64,000 nt of DNA from Aquipuribacter sp051216895 (lineage in GTDB: Bacteria > Actinomycetota > Actinomycetes > Actinomycetales > JBBAYJ01). The notes under the pieces were generated by a model. The model was not told the DNA's origin and did no database searches. It worked only from the letters and a program-made list of their open reading frames with translations. Location of the stretch: NCBI RefSeq assembly GCF_051216895.1, contig NZ_JBPKAO010000001.1, positions 124,001 to 188,000 of the forward strand, in the 5' to 3' direction. Below are positions 59,023 to 64,000 of this stretch, piece after piece. Each line of letters starts with the position of its first letter. The first letter of the stretch is position 1. The translations under genes and the position numbers were made by a program.

Positions 59023-59381
59023 CAGCGGTCCGACACGTCGGGCATGGCCGCCTCGCGGCGGATGACGACGTCCTCGAAGCCCGGGACGAGGATCGGGGCG
59101 TCCACCTCCATGGTGAGCGACCCCCCGTCGGCAATGCAGCTCGTCGCCGTCAACGTGCCCGACAGGGCCGCTCGCGCGGCCGAGCAGCCGTCGACGTCAC
59201 CGATGGAGCTGGCCCGGGCGCCCTGGCGTGCGGCCTCGGTGGTGTCGGTGATGGCCCAGACCACCGCGGCCAGCTGGAGCAGGGTGGCGGTCACGAAGAG
59301 GACGAACGGGACCATGGCGACCAGCTCGAGGGTGGCCTGGCCCCGGTCGTCGCGCCGGGAGACCGGCCGCAGCCGCCTCAT
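59022..59381 (-). CDS. tadE: TadE-like minor pilin
   Basis: A 119-residue protein. DRGQATLELVAMVPFVLFVTATLLQLAAVVWAITDT shows the prepilin-type cleavage site (G before Q-A-T-L-E) and the hydrophobic helix typical of TadE. The extracytoplasmic part has a Cys pair (VDGCSAARAALS … ATSCIADGG). Coupled to both neighbours by ATGA overlaps. It is a probable minor subunit of the Tad pilus. Confidence 0.9.
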
Positions 59382-61015
59382 GGTTCGGTCACCACCTGTC
59401 GGGTGCTGGTGATCGTGGTCGGCATGCCGGGGAGGAAGGTGCCGGCGACGTCCGGGACCTCCACGCTGGTCCGCACCTGACCCCCCGACACCTGGACGGT
59501 GATGTTGCCCGGTTCGTAGAAGGGCAACCGGTCACGGGCGGCGTCCTGCGCCTGCGACGCCGACGCCGTGATGGCGTACTCGCGGGCCGCGACGTTGGAG
59601 GCCGCCGACTGCAGCACCGACGCGTAGCCGAGCACGGCGACGTGCCACACCAGCAGCGCGATCAGCGCGAAGATCGGGATCATGGCGGTCATCTCCAGGG
59701 ACGCCGACCCCGTGTCGGCGGTCTTGCGTCGCTTGCGGCCGGGGCGCTGCCGAGCGCCGGCTCGCGCCGAGGAGCCCTCGTCGGTGGGCGCGGTCCTGCC
59801 CGGGGGTGAGGTGCGGGTGCCGTCCCGGCGTCGGGTCGACGGCGTCACGGTCTGCGGCACGAGGCTGATCTCCCTCCCGACCCGCCTCAGGTCGTTCCAC
59901 CACTGCGGGTTGCGGACCTCGAGGGGGTTGCGGGCGTTGATCGCGGGCTCGAGCCGCCGGAACGCGGCCGGGACCGTGGTGTCCAGCACCGAGGCGCGCG
60001 TCAGCTGGCGCACCGTGTCCAGGGACACCGTCACCTGCTTGCTGGCGCGGTTGAGCAGCACCCGGACGTCCGTCTCCTTGAACACGCCCAGGGACTCCCA
60101 GGCGTTGAACGTGCGCCGCATCCCCCGCATCGAGGCCACGTCCGGGTTGGTCACGAGGACGACCTCGTCGCACAGCTCCAGCGCGGTCGCCTGCACCGGG
60201 GTGACGTGGGAACCGAGGTCCAGCAGCACCAGGTCGTACTCCTGCCGGATGGCGGCGAGCACCTGACGGAACGTCTGGGGGGTGACGGCCTCCACGTCCC
60301 GGATGTCCGTGGGGGCCAGCAGCAGGTCCACCCCGGACTCGTGCCGGCTCATGGCGTCGGCCACCGTGCCGGCGGACAGGTCGTCGGCGACCTTGGCCAG
60401 GTCGGCGACGCCGATGCGGTGGCGCACCTCGACCAGGCCGGGCACGTCGCCCTTCTCCAGGTCCAGGTCGATCAGGCAGACGGCCAGGGACGGCACCGTG
60501 CGCGCGATGTCGAGGCTGATGTGGGTGAGCAGGGTGGTGACGCCGACCCCGCCCTTGGACCCGGCGAACCCGACGATGCGGGCGCGCCCCGCCGACTCGT
60601 CGAACCCGCTGCTGGCCGGCCCGGCGCTGATCATCCGTCGGATCTGCGCGGACCACTCGCCCGCCGCGGTCAACCGGCCCTGCAGCTGGGCGAACGACAA
60701 CGGCAGCGACACCATGCCGCGGGCGCCGACCTCCATCGCCGCGGTCACGGTGTCGGCGTCGGCCGAGCCCGAGACCAGCAGGGACGCGGTGGCCGGGCGG
60801 CGGATGCCCAGGTCGCGGACCAGCGCGAGCACGGGGTCCGGGCCGAGCAGGTCGTGCACCAGGACGATGTCCGCGTCCTCGCGCAGCACCGCCTGGGCCA
60901 GCTCCGTGGTGGTGGCCGCCACGTACGCCAGCTCGACGTCGTCCATCTCCAGCAGCGAGCTCTGGATCTCCCGGGCGAGCGCCTGGTCGGCGGCCCCGAT
61001 GATGACGCGGGTCAC
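59378..61015 (-). CDS. tadZ: TadZ/CpaE localisation ATPase fused to a TadE-like minor-pilin domain
   Basis: A 545-residue protein. Residues 1-125 form an atypical receiver domain (TRVIIGAADQALAREIQSSL … DIVLVHDLLGPDPV). Residues ~140-395 are a ParA/MinD-like ATPase with the deviant Walker A GFAGSKGGVGVTTLLTHISL and LIDLDLEKGD, LDLGSHVTPVQATALELCDEVVLVTNPDV. After NPLEVRNPQWWNDLRRVG comes a basic Pro-rich linker and, near residue 450, TGSASLEMTAMIPIFALIALLVWHVAVLGYAS, a TadE-type prepilin motif and TM helix plus ~70 residues. No stop separates them. In-frame GTG codons about 60 residues before this domain could give a separate TadE-like protein. TadZ normally positions the machine at the membrane. 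Confidence 0.88.
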   Translation of the reverse strand: MTRVIIGAADQALAREIQSSLLEMDDVELAYVAATTTELAQAVLREDADIVLVHDLLGPDPVLALVRDLGIRRPATASLLVSGSADADTVTAAMEVGARGMVSLPLSFAQLQGRLTAAGEWSAQIRRMISAGPASSGFDESAGRARIVGFAGSKGGVGVTTLLTHISLDIARTVPSLAVCLIDLDLEKGDVPGLVEVRHRIGVADLAKVADDLSAGTVADAMSRHESGVDLLLAPTDIRDVEAVTPQTFRQVLAAIRQEYDLVLLDLGSHVTPVQATALELCDEVVLVTNPDVASMRGMRRTFNAWESLGVFKETDVRVLLNRASKQVTVSLDTVRQLTRASVLDTTVPAAFRRLEPAINARNPLEVRNPQWWNDLRRVGREISLVPQTVTPSTRRRDGTRTSPPGRTAPTDEGSSARAGARQRPGRKRRKTADTGSASLEMTAMIPIFALIALLVWHVAVLGYASVLQSAASNVAAREYAITASASQAQDAARDRLPFYEPGNITVQVSGGQVRTSVEVPDVAGTFLPGMPTTITSTRQVVTEP

Positions 61016-61773
61016 GGCAGGAGGCCTTCCAGGTCGGGCAGGCCCTCGAGACCCTCGGGGATGGCGGTGCCGCCGAGGCTGCCCGCGTCGAACTGCTCGA
61101 TGTCCTCGGAGCGGTCGAGACCCACGTCGCTCGGCAGCGCCACCAGGCGCACCTCCTCGGCGAACGCGTTCGCGTACGTCACCGCGAGCGAGTCGTCGGG
61201 CTCCAGCGCCAGCGTGACCGGCAGGACGTCGTTCTCGGAGGTCCCGTCCTCCGGGTCGGTCTGCGTGACGCTCTGCACCCCGCCGATCGACACGATCCGG
61301 ACGTCGCGGACCAGGACCCGCACCTGGGCCGGCAGGCCCGGGACGTCGGCGAACACGGAGTACAGGTCGACCCGGTCACCGGTGCGCACCCGGCCCGCGA
61401 CGCCGGTGACCGCGTCCACGTTGATGGCGATCTCGCGCTCGGTGGGGCTGAGGTCCGACGGCGGCACGAGCATGTCGGAGGTGATGACGGTCTCCGCCGC
61501 GAGCGGGAACCCGACGCGACGGCCGTCCAGGTCCGGCAGCTCCAGCCGGGCCGTCTGGCTCACCCAGCGCTCGGGCACCTGGTAGGCCTCCAGGTTCTCC
61601 TCGCTCAGCGGGACGAAGGCCTCGATGGGTCCGACCGCCCGGTAGACGGTGGTGGTCGGGCCGACCTGGCTGCTGACCGACCGGACGTAGTTGGTGAGGA
61701 TGACGAACACGGCGATCGCCACGATGACACTGAGCACCATGAAGATGACGCCTCGACGCTGACGGGGGTTCAC
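61012..61773 (-). CDS. cpaB: CpaB/RcpC-type SAF-domain pilus assembly protein
   Basis: A 253-residue protein. One N-terminal TM helix (VIFMVLSVIVAIAVFVILT) and an extracytoplasmic region with an SAF domain around residues 38-110 (TTVYRAVGPIEAFVPLSEENLEA … VGFPLAAETVITSDML), followed by the RcpC-type part (INVDAVTGVAGRVRTGDRVDLYSVF, VLPVTLALEPDDSLAVTYANAFAEEVRLVALPS). GTG start overlaps the previous stop (GTGA). CpaB proteins are wall- or envelope-associated parts of Tad systems. Confidence 0.9.
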   Translation of the reverse strand: MNPRQRRGVIFMVLSVIVAIAVFVILTNYVRSVSSQVGPTTTVYRAVGPIEAFVPLSEENLEAYQVPERWVSQTARLELPDLDGRRVGFPLAAETVITSDMLVPPSDLSPTEREIAINVDAVTGVAGRVRTGDRVDLYSVFADVPGLPAQVRVLVRDVRIVSIGGVQSVTQTDPEDGTSENDVLPVTLALEPDDSLAVTYANAFAEEVRLVALPSDVGLDRSEDIEQFDAGSLGGTAIPEGLEGLPDLEGLLP

Positions 61774-62561
61774 GAGCCTTCTCCCACGAGTTGTGGCCGA
61801 GGTGCGGTCCTGGTGCGGCAGAACGGGCAGACGGCGTCGGCGGCGTGCGTGCCGCACCCGTCGCAGACCGGTCCGGGGGCGCGGACGACGCGGGCGGCGT
61901 CGCTGGGGAGCAGCGCGAGCTGCAGCTGCTCGGTGACGCCGTAGACCTGGGGCCAGCCCGCCATCCCGTCCACCGTGCGCAGCTGGCTGGGCGAGAGCTG
62001 GGACACCACCCGCTGGACGACGTCGTCGTCGGTCCCGGCCGTCACGAACATGTCGTGGCTGCGCCGGGGCAGGTCCACCAGGAGCTGGTCGACGTCGCCC
62101 GCGGACACGCTGCGGGGCGAGTCGCCCTGCTGCACGAGGAACCGGCTGCGCGGCAGCCACGACCGCAGGTGCTGGACCATGGTCGGGTTCGGCCGGCCCA
62201 GCCGGGTGACCGACGACAGCACCGCCGCGGACCACGTCCGGTCGAGCAGGTCGCGCCAGATGCTCAGGGCGTGGCCCGCGTCCTTGGCCAGCGTGACGGC
62301 CTGGTCCAGCGCGGCCACCCCGGCCAGGGGCGCGTGGTCGGTGGAGGCGCGCGCGACCAGGCGGTCGGGCTGGTTGGCCGACACGTAGGCGGCCACGACC
62401 CGGATCCGGGTCGCGTCGTTGCGGTGACCGACGAGCACCAGCGGCTCGTCGGACTCCGCGAGCCGGACCGCGGCCGCGACCGGCGACCGGACGTCCGTCA
62501 GGCGTACCGCACCGACCGTCACGTCGTGCGCGTCGTGGGAGGCGAACACCGGCTGCCACAC
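61770..62561 (-). CDS. First gene of the Tad operon: unknown protein with C-terminal zinc ribbon
   Basis: A 263-residue protein, GTG start with a GGGGGG site about nine bases upstream. The body has alternating strands and helices (EPLVLVGHRNDATRIRVVAAYVSA; HALSIWRDLLDRTWSAAVLSSV; RSRFLVQQGDSPRSV; RRSHDMFVTAGTDDDVVQRVVSQL) and no P-loop. The C-terminal CDGCGTHAADAVCPFC is a four-Cys zinc ribbon. No signal or TM helix, so cytoplasmic. Its position at the head of nine overlapping cistrons implies a role in pilus assembly or control. Not recognised in any family. Confidence 0.72.
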   Translation of the reverse strand: MWQPVFASHDAHDVTVGAVRLTDVRSPVAAAVRLAESDEPLVLVGHRNDATRIRVVAAYVSANQPDRLVARASTDHAPLAGVAALDQAVTLAKDAGHALSIWRDLLDRTWSAAVLSSVTRLGRPNPTMVQHLRSWLPRSRFLVQQGDSPRSVSAGDVDQLLVDLPRRSHDMFVTAGTDDDVVQRVVSQLSPSQLRTVDGMAGWPQVYGVTEQLQLALLPSDAARVVRAPGPVCDGCGTHAADAVCPFCRTRTAPRPQLVGEGS

Positions 62562-62781
62562 AGTGGTGAACCCCCCTAGTCGTCCGTGTCGGTCGGGTGG
62601 ACCGCGCCGGAGCTGGTCCCTGACCCCGGCTGACAGTAGCGACGCGTCAGGGCCGTCGATGGGTCGCTGGACCTAATGTGAGACCGGACGCGAACACGTG
62701 GTGACGAAATGTCACCTTTCGTGACTGTCAGCAGTCGCCGGGGTCCGGACTCGGCGCAACGGCGACGACGGAGGTCCTTCG
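62562..62781. promoter_or_regulatory. Divergent promoter region of the Tad operon
   Basis: 220 bp with an A-T-richer centre. Contains GAACACGTGGTGACGAAATG… at 62692-62715, shared with the CAP promoter. Within it the perfect inverted repeat GGTGAC-GAAAT-GTCACC (62700-62716) looks like an operator. GTGAC also recurs at 62721. This is the only evident promoter for the nine-gene unit. Confidence 0.5.
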
Positions 62782-63213
62782 GTGGGTGGAGCGCGCGGGT
62801 CGCGTCGGGGGGCGCGGCTGCTGGTCGCGGGGCACGAGGTGCGCGACGTCGTGGTGGCGGACACCTACCTGCGCCGGCTGCGGGGGATGCTGCTGCGACG
62901 CCGGCTGCCCGACGCCCTGCTGCTGGTGCCGGGCGGGAGCGTCCACGGGATGGGGATGACGCGCTCCCTCGACGTGGCGGTGCTCCGGCCGTCGGTCCTG
63001 GGCGGCCGCGGGCGCCCGTCACCGCAGGAGCCGATGACGGTGGCCAAGATCGGTCTGCTGCGACCCTTCGCCCTGGTGGGCGGGGTGCGCGGCGCCTGCG
63101 CGACCCTGGAGGCGCCCGCGGGCCGCTTCGGGTCCTGGGGCCTGCAGGTCGGCGACGAGGTCCGGCTGGTCGACACCGACGACGACGCCCCGCCGGACCC
63201 GGCTCAGCCGTAG
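62782..63213 (+). CDS. DUF192 family protein
   Basis: A 143-residue protein of the DUF192/COG1430 fold. Parts seen: VRDVVVADTYLRRLRGMLLRRRLPDALLLVPGGSVHGMGM (the R-x-x-G-[ML] and H-x-x-x-M region), SLDVAVLRPS, LLRPFALVGGVRGACATLEAPAG and LQVGDEVRL. GGAGG seven bases before GTG supports the start. No signal peptide, unlike many exported members. In actinobacteria such genes often adjoin Tad loci, as here. Its last bases overlap the convergent gene end by 10 bp. Confidence 0.85.
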   Translation: MGGARGSRRGARLLVAGHEVRDVVVADTYLRRLRGMLLRRRLPDALLLVPGGSVHGMGMTRSLDVAVLRPSVLGGRGRPSPQEPMTVAKIGLLRPFALVGGVRGACATLEAPAGRFGSWGLQVGDEVRLVDTDDDAPPDPAQP

Positions 63214-64000
63214 GTCGGCTCGTCGGGCTCCTCGTGCCCGGCGGTCCGTCGGCGCCACACCAGGTAGCCCACCCCGCCACCGGCCGCGAGCAGGATCACC
63301 AGCAGCAGCGGCAGGGGGGACGTGCTGGGGGGCGGGGGCAGCTCGACGGCCTCGGCCCCCGCGCTGGGCAGGGGCGGGGACGGTGCGCCCCCGTCGTCGG
63401 TCGACGCCTCCGCGCCGGCGGCAGGACCGGCGGGGGAGGCCGACGGCGCCGGGCTCGCCGCGGCCGTGGCCTCTGCGGACTGCCCGTCCGGCAGCAGCTC
63501 CAGCACGAAGTCGTGGGCGGCGTCGGGCGGGAACCCGCCGGTGCGCACCGCCAGGTAGTACGGGCCGGCCTCGCGCTCGGCGCCGTAGGGGGACCGGGAG
63601 CCGTTGGCCTCGCCCGTGCTCGTGGCCAGGGTGCTCGCCTGACCGCGGCTGATGCCGTTGAGCAGGCCGACGTCCACGCGTCGCGCCTGGGGGTCCTGCC
63701 ACTCCAGGGCCACCAGCGCCTCGGCCGGCACGTCGGCGGTGCGGATGGTCAGGCGCGCCGTCATCGACCCGCCCTGCGGGACGTCGACGGCGTACCAGAG
63801 CGTCTCGCCGTCGAGGATGCTGTCGGAGTAGGTGCCCGGCTCGAGCACGGTGGCGTCGATCAGGGACGGCCCACCGGCCACCGGCTCGCCCCGCGGCTCG
63901 AACACCCGCAACGCCCGGTTCTGGGCCGCCGCGAGGGCCTCGGCCAGCAGGCCGGCGTCCTCCACCGACGTGAACTGGCCGCCGCCGGCCTCGGCCATGC
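63204..64000 (-). CDS. C-terminal part of a VWA-type membrane protein (cut by window edge)
   Basis: At least 264 residues, open to the window end. The first visible part IAEAGGGQF-type sequence (EAGGGQFTSVEDAGLLAEALAAAQ) matches the end of a von Willebrand factor A domain. A beta domain follows (SDSILDGETLWYAVDVPQGGSMTARLTI … REAGPYYLAVRTGG), then a Ser/Ala/Pro-rich linker and a C-terminal TM helix (LPLLLVILLAAGGGVGYLVW) with a short cytoplasmic tail. This is a surface-exposed protein. The start lies outside the window. Confidence 0.75.
   Translation of the reverse strand, partial: MAEAGGGQFTSVEDAGLLAEALAAAQNRALRVFEPRGEPVAGGPSLIDATVLEPGTYSDSILDGETLWYAVDVPQGGSMTARLTIRTADVPAEALVALEWQDPQARRVDVGLLNGISRGQASTLATSTGEANGSRSPYGAEREAGPYYLAVRTGGFPPDAAHDFVLELLPDGQSAEATAAASPAPSASPAGPAAGAEASTDDGGAPSPPLPSAGAEAVELPPPPSTSPLPLLLVILLAAGGGVGYLVWRRRTAGHEEPDEPTYG

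Overview
The window is very GC-rich (clearly above 70% by eye), with GTG starts, short intergenic gaps and many ATGA or GTGA stop/start overlaps. Together with an actinobacterial-type Tad pilus locus, an NfeD/flotillin pair, kynurenine and 5-oxoproline catabolism and F420/PPOX-type proteins, this points to a high-GC actinomycete chromosome (Actinomycetia). I cannot name a genus. I see no rRNA, tRNA, CRISPR array, phage or transposase gene.

Layout. 0-4.5 kb: the end of an unknown gene, a trypsin-fold protease coupled to a PPOX-type protein, a neutral zinc metallopeptidase and a broken trans-acting enoyl-reductase gene. 4.5-7 kb: the 5-oxoprolinase operon pxpA-pxpB-pxpC. 7-10.4 kb: a three-gene unit with an FAD oxidoreductase, a methyltransferase-like protein and homocysteine S-methyltransferase. 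10.4-12 kb: an AI-2E-family permease followed by a 65-bp tandem array and a palindromic element. 12-17.7 kb: kynureninase with tryptophan 2,3-dioxygenase, a serine hydrolase, a secreted protein and a vanadium-haloperoxidase-like enzyme. 18-23.6 kb: NfeD-flotillin, then DUF2332, a small membrane protein, an FAD oxidoreductase and a spermidine-synthase-like protein. 23.6-26.1 kb: a sulfatase coupled to its formylglycine-generating enzyme. 26-37.5 kb: lipoprotein, M14 carboxypeptidase, MetY, CoA-binding protein, M13 peptidase, M15-like/FG-GAP protein and CAP protein. 37.6-47.5 kb: phosphoglucomutase, a PEP-mutase-family lyase, a DUF559 nuclease-like protein, LLM oxidoreductase, MFS transporter, dienelactone hydrolase, Fpg/Nei glycosylase and membrane proteins. 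47.6-62.6 kb: a surface/pilus region. A plus-strand cluster (Flp-like N-terminus on a 455-aa protein, a lipoprotein and two related two-TM proteins) faces a minus-strand Tad locus. That locus is a nine-cistron overlapping operon (zinc-ribbon protein, CpaB, TadZ fused to a TadE-like tail, TadE, CpaF/TadA, TadB, TadC, histidine kinase, response regulator), followed by Flp pilin, a TadG-like protein, an OmpA-domain protein and a lipoprotein. 62.6-64 kb: a DUF192 protein and the end of a VWA-type membrane protein.

The most unusual structure is in the repeats. Four copies of an exactly 77-bp element with 15-bp terminal inverted repeats occur at 11926, 40211, 41412 and 42809 (plus a truncated fifth), and two of them bracket the DUF559 gene. 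Independently, several genes carry diverged local duplications. These are a 118-bp tandem duplication that frameshifts the enoyl reductase, a 153-bp in-frame duplication in pxpC, a 65-bp array that repeats the stop codon of the AI-2E permease gene, a 134-bp partial copy of the LLM gene end, and a direct-plus-inverted duplication in the TadG-like gene. A single N at 42914 flanked by identical 88-bp sequences looks like an unmerged contig join, so the 41.5-43 kb stretch should be read with caution.
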